NCBI GenBank assembly: GCA_002437405.1
Contig: DJPO01000101.1
Location: forward strand, 1-8,121
DNA from: Opitutia bacterium UBA6410
GTDB lineage: Bacteria > Verrucomicrobiota > Verrucomicrobiia > Opitutales > Intestinicryptomonadaceae
Length of the DNA stretch: 8,121 nt
Reading direction: 5' to 3'
Positions within the stretch are counted from its first letter, which is position 1. Every line of letters begins with the position of its first letter. The notes beneath the pieces are model-generated. The model worked only from the letters and a program-made list of their open reading frames with translations. It was not told the origin of the DNA and made no database searches. Position numbers and translations under genes: made by a program. Positions 1 to 7,100 of this stretch are shown here, one piece after another.

Positions 1-108
1 CAGGCGTTCGTAAAAATGCGCAGGCTCTTCGGGAATGTTATTTTGATTTATTGCACGCTGGCGGTGTCGTTCGTTTACGGCCTTTACGTGCTCTCGAAGT
101 TTATCTGA
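1..108 (+). CDS. C-terminal end of a membrane protein (5' truncated by window edge)
   Basis: Frame 1 is open from the first base to a TGA at 106-108 and encodes 35 residues. After a short basic stretch (KMRR, residues 5-8) comes one long hydrophobic run (residues 9-35: LFGNVILIYC, then TLAVSFVYGLYVLSKFI), which reads as a transmembrane helix reaching almost to the C-terminus. The basic residues before the helix suggest by the positive-inside rule that the C-terminus lies outside the cytoplasm; this is inference. The stop lies only 10 bases from the stop of the convergent exonuclease gene, so two genes meet tail to tail here, and no T-rich terminator is visible between them. Too little remains to name a family. 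The frame is believed real because of its coherent membrane-segment composition and the tight, sensible gene junction. Confidence 0.6.
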   Translation, partial: QAFVKMRRLFGNVILIYCTLAVSFVYGLYVLSKFI

Positions 109-118
109 CTTCGGCGGC

Positions 119-988
119 TCAGTCCGCTCCGCGTCCGCCCTTCCCGCGACGCCTGCCGCCGCGGCGACGACCGCCCCGCTTTTTGTTGGAGGCGGTTTTC
201 TTTTTTCCGAAAAGCAGGTCTATCAGCCCGCGCTTGGAATCGGAGCGCGCAGTGTTGCGGCGTTTGGCGGATTTGCGCGTGGGGGCGATTTTATCCGAAA
301 CTTTGCGAATCGCGCCCTTTATGAATTTCAAAAGATTAAAATGCTCGGGTTCGGGAATCGGCTCGGGCTCGATTGTCGTGCGCGGGTCGGTCAGGATTTC
401 GCGGACGGCGAGGAAGAGCCTGCGGCTAATCCAAGCGTCGGTCGCGGCGTAGTTGAGCTGCTTTTCGGTGAGCGAATCGCTCGCCCAATTCGAAAGCTGC
501 GCCGCCTTGGAAATCCTCTCGCCGAAAATCACGGCGACGAGATTTTTCATTCCCGTATTGATTATCCCGATTTTCGTCGTCGAAGAGGATACATCGACGA
601 ACCCCGCGGGATTGAACGCGCACCGCGCCCGCAGGCTGCGTATGTCGCCCTGCACCGCCAGCCCCGCCTTCTTTACGTTCGGGTTTTCGAGAATTTTGAA
701 GATTTCCTCCAAATGCTCTGCAAGCGGGTCGAGCCGAATGACCCAGACTTTGTTTTCGCCGCCGAGCTGCAAAATCGACACGGGATAGTTCTTACCGCGG
801 TTGAAATTCGGACGCGTTTCGGTGTCGAAGCCCAAAATCTCCTCTTTGGCAATTTCCGCCAAAACCCTCTCGAGTTGCGACGGATCTTCGACAAGCTCGA
901 TTTCGCCCTCGTAGCGCACAAGCGGCAGCGCGGCGACCATTTCGGGGGAGACCCGACGGGGGTATACGCATTTAATTTCCGAATCCAT
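119..988 (-). CDS. 3'-5' exonuclease, DEDDy (RNase D / WRN exonuclease-like), with basic RG-rich tail
   Basis: The product is 289 residues. All DEDDy catalytic positions are visible: Exo I FDTET (D55, E57), Exo II VQGD (D115), and Exo III with the Tyr-x3-Asp spacing (Y180, D184 in NYAATDA). The exonuclease fold spans roughly residues 30-200. Family knowledge: such enzymes use two metal ions to remove 3' nucleotides from RNA or DNA. Unlike true RNase D there is no HRDC domain. After a proline/glutamate-rich linker (about 205-217), the last 60-70 residues are strongly basic and end in Gly-Arg repeats (about 271-288), likely a disordered nucleic-acid-binding tail. The ATG at 988 is chosen because a weak GAAG lies 5 bases upstream and it leaves a normal N-terminus. 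Whether the substrate is structured RNA or DNA cannot be told. The gene converges with the membrane gene and diverges from pfp. Confidence 0.88.
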   Translation of the reverse strand: MDSEIKCVYPRRVSPEMVAALPLVRYEGEIELVEDPSQLERVLAEIAKEEILGFDTETRPNFNRGKNYPVSILQLGGENKVWVIRLDPLAEHLEEIFKILENPNVKKAGLAVQGDIRSLRARCAFNPAGFVDVSSSTTKIGIINTGMKNLVAVIFGERISKAAQLSNWASDSLTEKQLNYAATDAWISRRLFLAVREILTDPRTTIEPEPIPEPEHFNLLKFIKGAIRKVSDKIAPTRKSAKRRNTARSDSKRGLIDLLFGKKKTASNKKRGGRRRGGRRRGKGGRGAD

Positions 989-1000
989 TTTTCTTCAAAA

Positions 1001-1029
1001 GTCATAACAAAAGCACAATGCGTAAACAA
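1001..1029 (-). promoter_or_regulatory. candidate promoter of the exonuclease gene
   Basis: Read on the minus strand, TTGTTT (1029-1024) and TATGAC (1006-1001) are separated by 17 bases and lie just before the start codon at 988. The match to the sigma-70 consensus is partial (3 of 6 and 4 of 6), and the resulting leader would be very short. This is a pattern match only. Confidence 0.22.
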
Positions 1030-1072
1030 AAGCGAACCTTTTTTGCATTTTCCGCACAGATTTACACCCGCG

Positions 1073-1157
1073 CGCGCGGCGGGAAGAATAAAATATTGGA
1101 GAAAAGGTTTGCTTAAATCTTAAAATTCGACAATATCGAACGGTAAAAATTTATAAA
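1073..1157 (+). promoter_or_regulatory. upstream region of pfp: GC-rich motif plus A/T-rich candidate promoter
   Basis: The 13-mer CGCGCGGCGGGAA at 1073-1085 recurs exactly upstream of purL (4072-4084). It is followed by an A/T-rich stretch with TTGCTT (1109-1114), 16 bases, then CAATAT (1131-1136), and separately TATAAA (1152-1157) close to the start codon. An inverted repeat TTCGA-5 nt-TCGAA lies at 1126-1140 and could be an operator. None of these is a strong consensus match. No Shine-Dalgarno sequence precedes the ATG at 1168; the leader there is almost pure A/T. Confidence 0.25.
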
Positions 1158-1167
1158 CGTAAAAAAT

Positions 1168-2418
1168 ATGGAAGAACAACTGACAGGAAACGTCTTGGTG
1201 GCGCAATCGGGCGGCCCCACCGCCGTCATAAATTCGAGCCTCGCGGGTATCATCACCGAAGCTCTTAACCACGATTGCATCGAAGAAATTTACGGCGCAC
1301 TCAACGGTGTGGAAGGTATTTTGAACGAAGAATTCGTCGATTTGGCGGAGGAATCGCAACAGACAGTCCGCGGGCTGCGCTACACTCCCGCGGCGGCGCT
1401 CGGAACATGCCGCTACAAGCTCAAGAGCGAAGAGGACTACGCGCGCGTCATCGAAGTCTTCAAGGCGCACAATATCCGCTTCTTCTTCTACATCGGCGGA
1501 AACGACTCGCAGGACACTGCCAATAAAATCGCCGACCACGCGGCGGCACAGGGCTACGAAATGCGCGTTATCGGCGTCGCGAAGACAATCGACAACGACC
1601 TTCCCGTCACCGACCACTGCCCCGGCTACGGCAGCGTCGTAAAATACCTTTGCACGACTATCAGGGAGCTCGCGCTCGACCACGAAGCAATGGGCAACCA
1701 CGACCTCGTTTCGATAGTCGAAGTAATGGGCAGAAACGCAGGCTGGATAGCCGCGGGCACGACCCTCGCGAAACGCCGCAACCAGCCCGAAGACGCGCCG
1801 CACATCATTTTGCTGCCGGAAGTCGCATTCAACGCGGAATACTTCCTCGCACAGGTTCAGGAATGCCTGAAGAAAAACCGCTTCTGCCTCGTCGTGGCAA
1901 GCGAAGGCATAACCGACGCAAACGGCAACTTCGTGGCGGCGGGCAAAACGCAGGATTCGTTCGGGCACGAACAGCTCGGCGGAGTCGGCGAATACCTCCA
2001 GAATTTGGTCGCGACAAACCTCGGCGTCAAGGCGCGCAGCTGCAAAATCGGACACGAACAGCGCGCGGCGGCACACTGCTCGTCGCTGGCGGACAATAAC
2101 GAAGCGTTCCTTTGCGGACAAGTCGCAGTACAGTCGGCAGTGGAAGGCGTAAGCGGCAAAATGGTCGCACTCGTTAGAGCGGACTCCGAAAAATACGCAT
2201 GCGAAACGGTTTTGGTACCGCTCGCAGACGTTGCAAACGGCGTAAAACACTTCCCCGAAGCGTGGATTGGCGAAGACAAAATCTCAATCAACTACCAATT
2301 CAACAAATACGTTTTGCCGCTCATTCAGGGCGAAGTACAAGTTCCGTACGAAAACGGACTACCCGCATTCGTGAGACTGTCGAAATCCAAAGTTCCGCAA
2401 CAGCTCTCCGCGAGATAA
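1168..2418 (+). CDS. pfp: 6-phosphofructokinase, pyrophosphate-type (diphosphate:fructose-6-phosphate 1-phosphotransferase)
   Basis: The 416-residue product carries the phosphofructokinase signatures in order: the phosphate-donor loop SGGPT (14-18), GGNDS (110-114), KTIDND (139-144) with the catalytic Asp at 142, and MGRNAGW (187-193), which contacts fructose 6-phosphate. Donor choice in this family depends on two positions: ATP enzymes have Gly at both, PPi enzymes Asp and Lys. Here they are D113 and K139, so pyrophosphate is the expected donor. The enzyme would phosphorylate fructose 6-phosphate in cytosolic glycolysis, reversibly, and spare ATP. The GGNDS form belongs to the longer bacterial branch of about 400-420 residues, which fits this length. 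The gene stands alone, divergent from the exonuclease gene, and ends in its own strong terminator. The ATG at 1168 leaves the usual short N-terminus before the first beta-strand (NVLVAQSGG). The function call is firm; PPi over ATP is inferred from the two residues. Confidence 0.93.
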   Translation: MEEQLTGNVLVAQSGGPTAVINSSLAGIITEALNHDCIEEIYGALNGVEGILNEEFVDLAEESQQTVRGLRYTPAAALGTCRYKLKSEEDYARVIEVFKAHNIRFFFYIGGNDSQDTANKIADHAAAQGYEMRVIGVAKTIDNDLPVTDHCPGYGSVVKYLCTTIRELALDHEAMGNHDLVSIVEVMGRNAGWIAAGTTLAKRRNQPEDAPHIILLPEVAFNAEYFLAQVQECLKKNRFCLVVASEGITDANGNFVAAGKTQDSFGHEQLGGVGEYLQNLVATNLGVKARSCKIGHEQRAAAHCSSLADNNEAFLCGQVAVQSAVEGVSGKMVALVRADSEKYACETVLVPLADVANGVKHFPEAWIGEDKISINYQFNKYVLPLIQGEVQVPYENGLPAFVRLSKSKVPQQLSAR

Positions 2419-2435
2419 TCGCAAAAACATATTCA

Positions 2436-2474
2436 CACAAAAAAACGAACCGCAAAACGGTTCGTTTTTTTGTG
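2436..2474 (+). terminator. intrinsic terminator after pfp, probably bidirectional
   Basis: A perfect 17-bp stem (2436-2452 with 2458-2474) closes a 5-nt loop CAAAA. The GC-rich core is CGAACCG/CGGTTCG, flanked by seven A on the left and seven T on the right, so it has the U-tract needed in either direction. It lies 17 bases after the pfp stop codon and could also stop transcription arriving on the minus strand from the barrel gene. Confidence 0.93.
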
Positions 2475-2551
2475 CAATGATACCACGACACCCAGCAAAA
2501 AAATCCCGACGACAAACGGGAAATCAATCTCCCCAACCGCAAGCCACAGGG

Positions 2552-2716
2552 GGGAGCTCGAGGGGCGGAAAGCCCCTCGACAGCAGGAGCGGCAAAGCCG
2601 CGACCTGCGCGCTGAAAATCTATCCGCAAAAGGAGCGAAGCGACTTTTGCTGTAATATTCAAAAACACACCGTCACCGAAATAAACGTCAACTTCCGCCC
2701 GCCAACTCTACCGCGA
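2552..2716. repeat. tandem hairpin repeat, unit 1 (165 bp)
   Basis: This is the first of two nearly identical units in the non-coding gap between pfp and the barrel gene. It holds three hairpins in a row. Hairpin I is TCGAGGGGC/GCCCCTCGA (2558-2580). Hairpin II is GCAGG-a-GCGGC, loop AAA, GCCGC-ga-CCTGC (2583-2608). Hairpin III is GCAAAAG/CTTTTGC enclosing GCGAAGC (2626-2650). A less structured spacer of about 65 bases follows. I see no convincing coding frame in it. The 77 bases between the terminator and this unit (2475-2551) hold nothing I can name. Confidence 0.9.
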
Positions 2717-2879
2717 GGGAGCTCGAGGGGCGAGAGCCCCTCGACAGCAGGAGCGGCAAAGCCGCGACCTGCGCGCTGAAATCTATCCGCAAAAGAAGCG
2801 AAGCGACTTTTGCTGTAATATTCAAAAACACACCGTCACCGAAACAAACGTCAACCCCCTCCCGCCAACTCTACCGCGA
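2717..2879. repeat. tandem hairpin repeat, unit 2 (163 bp)
   Basis: By hand alignment this unit is about 95% identical to unit 1. Two single-base length differences and a handful of substitutions separate them, clustered in the loop of hairpin I and in the spacer near 2855-2862. All three stems are intact: hairpin I at 2723-2744, hairpin II with the same bases as unit 1, and hairpin III with GCGAAGC at 2798-2804. High identity with head-to-tail order indicates a recent tandem duplication. Confidence 0.9.
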
Positions 2880-2966
2880 GGGAGCTCGAGGGGCGAGAGC
2901 CCCTCGAAACGGCGAAGCCCATTTAATATACTCGCAAAATTGCAAAGCAATTTTGCCGTAATATCC
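2880..2966. repeat. shortened, diverged third hairpin unit
   Basis: It starts with the same GGGAGCTCG and the same hairpin I (2886-2907, loop GAGA) as units 1 and 2, then differs. Hairpin II is reduced to the mini-hairpin GGC-GAA-GCC (2911-2919). Hairpin III is a perfect 10-bp stem GCAAAATTGC, loop AAA, GCAATTTTGC (2934-2956), followed by GTAATAT as in the full units. So the order of the three hairpins is kept while the stem bases change. It ends two bases before the 123-nt element. Confidence 0.75.
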
Positions 2967-2968
2967 AA

Positions 2969-3091
2969 GGCGCGTCAAATTGGGCTTCAGACGGTGGCTT
3001 TGGATTGAAAACGCGATGGCGTGCGTACTTAAGGTACGTACCCATTGCGTTTTCAATCCGAAACGCCGTATCAAGCCCGATTTCACGCGCC
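2969..3091 (-). repeat. 123-nt structured post-stop hairpin element, copy A
   Basis: Read on the minus strand this is one long imperfect hairpin. It begins at the base right after the TAA stop of the barrel gene (3094-3092), with GGCGCGT pairing to ACGCGCC at the far end. Inward it shows a G.G mismatch, a further helix, a GAT/CTG internal loop, a short helix, an asymmetric internal loop (TTTC against AAAGC), a perfect 13-bp helix, and an apical arm around 3013-3048 with loop CTTAA. Copy B has the same length, orientation and placement, and 76% identity, with most differences compensated across the stem. It has no U-tract, so it is not a standard intrinsic terminator. It could be a 3'-UTR RNA, a processing or stability element, or a mobile hairpin repeat. 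Confidence 0.9.
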
Positions 3092-4006
3092 TTACCAGAG
3101 GTAGCCGACGCCGCCGCCTACCCATAGAAAATTGTCGGAGTCGGACCGGACGCCCGCCGGCATGTCCTTCCCGTCATTGTGGCACGCCCAGCCTACCCCA
3201 GTGAAAAATCTCCAGTGCCTTGTTTCGTAAACCAGATTGCTTTCAAGCTGGATAAAGCCGTAGGAATTTCGCCAATAGTTTCCGTCCGCCAACTTCGCCT
3301 CGCCCGCAAACCTGTTCGCCCTGATGTAGCCGAAAAGCGCCTGCGCCTGAATCGAAAGCCCTTTTATCGCCGTCAATTCCTCGAGACTTATAATCGGGTT
3401 GAACCCGCCCTGAAATTTTACCGAATCGTAAGTCGGGTCATAGCCAACATAGACAAACGGACGCACGAAAACCTTGTCGGAACAAAAGCCGACGTAAATG
3501 TCGCCGCGCCAGTTTTCGCCGCCAATGCCGACAAGCCCAGGGCCAGCAACCTTCTTGGTCGTGTAGATGATGTTCCCGCCAATGTCGATGTCGACATATT
3601 TGGTAAGATTGTACTTCCAACCGCCGAGGAAAACCGCCTGCTGGGCATACTTGGAATCGACGGGGGCGATGTAGTACAAATCCATATATCCGTCGCCGCC
3701 GAAGAACGCGCCCCTGTCGGTCAGCGACGCAACCGCGGACAATTCCGCAACCCGCCTGCCCTCGAGCGCAGTCGCCGAATACATTTCCGCCTGAAAGCAA
3801 GTCCTGCGCGGGGCGGTCGTCCCGAAAATCTCTTCGCCGTCGAACGACGTGAATACGTCCCAAGTGTGGGGATTGATTTCGAGGGCGTCGGCGGACTCGG
3901 GGAGAGGTTTAAGCCCGTATGTGGCGGGTTCGCCGAACGAGGTTATTCTGGCGTCGGCAAAAGCCGCGGATAGCGCGAGCAAAACAAAAAATGCGGTTTT
4001 TTTCAT
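3092..4006 (-). CDS. secreted protein, probable outer-membrane beta-barrel; family not recognised
   Basis: The product is 304 residues with a clear Sec signal peptide: MKK, a hydrophobic core (T4-F16), then Ala-Asp-Ala at 17-19, with cleavage expected after A19. The mature part has many short segments of alternating polar and aromatic/hydrophobic residues (for example 123-150, 168-190, 217-231, 248-273). It ends in GGGVGYLW, an aromatic last residue as recognised by the BAM machinery in many outer-membrane proteins. No lipobox and no hydrophobic helix follows the signal. A small barrel or porin-like protein is inferred; I do not recognise the family or its cargo. The ATG at 4006 is chosen because it starts the signal peptide; the frame stays open further upstream, but that extension is not protein-like and would bury the signal. 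No Shine-Dalgarno sequence is seen. The gene diverges from purL. Confidence 0.85.
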   Translation of the reverse strand: MKKTAFFVLLALSAAFADARITSFGEPATYGLKPLPESADALEINPHTWDVFTSFDGEEIFGTTAPRRTCFQAEMYSATALEGRRVAELSAVASLTDRGAFFGGDGYMDLYYIAPVDSKYAQQAVFLGGWKYNLTKYVDIDIGGNIIYTTKKVAGPGLVGIGGENWRGDIYVGFCSDKVFVRPFVYVGYDPTYDSVKFQGGFNPIISLEELTAIKGLSIQAQALFGYIRANRFAGEAKLADGNYWRNSYGFIQLESNLVYETRHWRFFTGVGWACHNDGKDMPAGVRSDSDNFLWVGGGVGYLW

Positions 4007-4071
4007 AAAGATAAGGAAATACAAAACGTGCGCCCAAAGAAAGCATAAACTTGACATTCGGCGATTTTTTT

Positions 4072-4106
4072 CGCGCGGCGGGAAAAAAGAATTGCGCCCG
4101 CGCGCG
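4072..4106. promoter_or_regulatory. GC-rich hairpin in the divergent barrel-gene/purL control region
   Basis: CGCGCG-g-CGGG (4072-4082) can pair with CCCG-CGCGCG (4097-4106), one bulged G, around a 14-nt A-rich loop. It lies 22 bases before the purL start. The left arm plus AA equals the 13-mer found upstream of pfp. A perfect TTGACA (4051-4056) lies upstream, but no -10 hexamer is seen at 16-18 bases from it, so I do not call a promoter. The hairpin may be an operator or a leader structure acting on purL; no known purine riboswitch is recognised. Confidence 0.35.
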
Positions 4107-4128
4107 GTTTCTGCGAAATTGTCGCGAT

Positions 4129-7100
4129 ATGATACGCAGAGTATTTGTTGAGGACAAAAGCGGCCACACCGCACACGCGCTCTTAAACGATTTAAAGGGC
4201 AATCTGAATTTGGAACAACTGGAAAGCGTAAGAGTTCTCCAGAGATACGACATCGAGGGGCTCGACGACGCCGTCTACGCGAAGGTCGAAAACCTGATTT
4301 TCCGCGAAGCCCCCGTCGAAAACATCTACAAGGGCGACTTCCCGAAATCCGCTGGAGAAACGGCGTTCGCAATCGAATACCTGCCGGGGCAGTTCGACCA
4401 GCGGGCGGACTCGGCGGAACAGTGCGTGCAGATTGTGGCGTTCAAACGCCCGAAAGTCGCGTGCGCGCGCGTGTATGTTTTAAAGGGGTCGCTTTCGGAG
4501 GCGGACATTGCGGCAGTCAAGGCGTATCTGATAAATGCGGTGGACAGCCGCGAAGCTTCGATGGATATGCCCGAATCGCTCGAGCGCAAATCCAACCCCG
4601 CCGCGGACGTCAAGAATATCGACGGATTCGTCTCGATGTCCGACGACGAAATCGCGCAGCTTCACGCAAAGATGAGCCTTGCGATGTCGCCCGCCGACCT
4701 CGCGTTCTGCCGCGACTACTTCGCCAACACCGAACACCGCGACCCGACAATCACCGAAATCAGGGTTCTCGACACCTACTGGAGCGACCACTGCCGCCAC
4801 ACGACTTTCCTCACGCGCCTTGAAGACGTTAAAATCGACGCGGGCAAATACGGCGCGGCAATCGAATCTTCGTGGAAATCGTACCTCGACTCCCGCAAAA
4901 TTCTGGGCTTGGACGCAAAGGGCAAACCCGTCTGCCTTATGGACGTCGCGCTCGTGGGAATGCGCAGACTCCGCGCGGAGGGCAAACTCGCAGACCTCGA
5001 AGTCAGCGAGGAAATCAACGCCGCGAGCATAGTCGTCAACGTCGACATCGACGGGAAAGACGAAGAATGGCTCGTGATGTTCAAAAACGAAACGCACAAC
5101 CACCCGACGGAAATCGAACCTTTCGGCGGCGCGGCAACGTGCCTTGGCGGCGCAATCCGCGACCCCCTCTCGGGGCGCAGCTACGTCTATCAGGCAATGC
5201 GCGTTACGGGCGCGGGCGACCCGACTGTCCCGTTCTCCCAGACACTCGCGGGCAAGCTTCCGCAGCGTAAAATCGTGCTCGGCGCGGCTAACGGATACAG
5301 CAGCTACGGCAATCAAATCGGCTTGGCGACGGGTCAGGTTACGGAAATCTACAACGCGGGCTATGTTGCAAAACGAATGGAAATCGGCGCGGTAGTCGCG
5401 GCGGCTCCCCGCAATATGGTTGTCCGCGGAACTCCCGAAAAGGGCGACGTGATTCTGCTCGTCGGCGGACGCACGGGGCGCGACGGTATCGGCGGCGCAA
5501 CGGGCTCGTCGAAAGACCACACCGAGCACGCGCTCGAAAATTCGGCGGAAGTCCAAAAAGGCGACGCGCCGATGGAGAGAAAGCTCCAAAGACTTTTCAG
5601 AAACCCCGAAGCAAGCAGACTCATCAAACGCTGCAACGACTTCGGCGCGGGCGGCGTATCCGTCGCTATCGGCGAGCTCGCTCCGTCGCTCGAAATCGAC
5701 CTCGACTGCGTTCCGAAAAAGTACGCGGGGCTCGACGGCACCGAGCTTGCAATTTCCGAATCGCAGGAACGTATGGCGGTTGTCGTTTCGCCCGCCGACG
5801 CCGAAAAATACCGCAAATTCGCGGAAGACGAAAACCTCGAATGCACGAAAGTCGCGGTCGTAACCGACTCGGGCAAACTCGTGATGAAATGGCGCGGCAA
5901 GGCTATTGTAGATTTGGCCCGCAAATTCCTCGACACAAACGGCGTCACTGCAGTCGCCCGCGCGGAAATCGTCTCCCCCTCCGAAAACTCGCCGCTGAAC
6001 GCCCCATCGGGGCTCTCGGCAGCCGACGAATCCGCTTGGACAAAAACCCTTTCCAAGCTCAACTGCTGCTCGCAGCGCGGGCTCGTCGAGCGTTTCGACT
6101 CGTCCATCGGCGCGTCCGCGGTTCTCCACCCCTACGGCGGCAAAAACCTCGCGACAAGCCCCGACGCGATGTGCTCGAAAATCCCGCTTCTGAAGGGCTC
6201 GACCAACACGGGCACGCTCTTCTCGTTTGGCTTCAACCCCGACATTTCGATTTGGAGCCCCTACCACGGCGCAATGTACGCTGTCTTGGAATCGTTCGCG
6301 AAAATCGCGGCGTCGGGCGGCGATGTCTCGAAAATCAGACTCACTTTCCAAGAGTACTTCGAAAAACTGCGCACCGACCCGAAACGCTGGGGCAAGCCGC
6401 TCGCCGCGCTGCTTGGCGCGTACGAAGCCCAAATGAATCTGGGCGCGGCGGCTATCGGCGGCAAGGACTCGATGTCGGGCTCGTTCAACCACATCGACGT
6501 TCCCCCGACGCTCGTAAGCTTCGCGATAGTCTCATGCGACGTACGCAACGTGATTTCCCCCGAATTCAAAAAGGCGGGCTCGCGCGTGGCGGTTTTGGAA
6601 ATCGAACGCGACGAAAATCTCGTCCCCGTCTGGGCGGACGCGCTGAAAAAGTACGGCGCGCTCTTTGAGGCAATCAAAAACAAAAAAGTGCTCTCCGCCA
6701 AAACCGTCGGCTGCGGCGGCATAGCCGAAGCCGTCGCAAAAGCGGCGTTCGGCAACGGCATCGGCTTCAAGTTCGACGAAGGGTTCGACTCCGACATTTT
6801 CGCTCTCGACGAGGGCGCGATTGTTGTCGAGCTCGCCGACGGAGTATCGCCCGAGAAAATTTTCGCCCGCCCGATGGGCACGACGACCGCCGAAGCGGAA
6901 ATTTCCGCATTCGGAAAATCGTTCGGACTCCCGAAGCTCTACGAAGCGTGGAACAAGCCGCTCGAGGGCGTCTTCGCGACAAAGGCGGAGGACTCGCAAA
7001 AGGGCGGTCTGATAAAGCCGTCGTTCGCGGAGCGCGCGCCGAATCTGCTTTCGGCGAAAGTCGCAAAGCCGCGCGTGTTTATCCCCGTATTCCCCGGGAC

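Noticed and set aside
1120..2250. 376-codon minus-strand frame opposite pfp
   Set aside because: Shadow of the pfp coding frame; rich in Cys/Arg/Val/Phe with no recognisable domain.
2477..2779. 100-codon plus-strand frame in the repeat region
   Set aside because: It consists of terminator-flanking sequence and translated hairpin repeats, with no start signal or protein-like composition.
2552..2966. CRISPR array
   Set aside because: Units are about 164 bp and nearly identical throughout, with no short repeats separated by unique spacers.
2969..3091. Covariation produced only by template-switch correction between palindrome arms
   Set aside because: Arm correction would also repair the G.G and GAT/CTG mismatches, which are kept in both copies. 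Not fully excluded from two copies.
4051..4056. Perfect TTGACA as a purL promoter -35 box
   Set aside because: No -10-like hexamer at 16-18 bases; the spot is GC-rich hairpin sequence.
4051..4128. Upstream TTG start for purL adding 26 residues
   Set aside because: The added residues run through the GC-rich hairpin, are basic and unlike the family; ATG at 4129 gives the expected N-terminus.
4007..4372. Upstream extension of the barrel gene on the minus strand (open to 4372)
   Set aside because: It overlaps purL's start antisense, is Arg/Cys-rich, and would place the signal peptide internally.
4480..6492. 670-codon open frame on the minus strand inside purL
   Set aside because: It lies opposite a gene with every family motif intact; long antisense frames are expected from the GC-rich codon pattern, and its sequence looks compositionally random.
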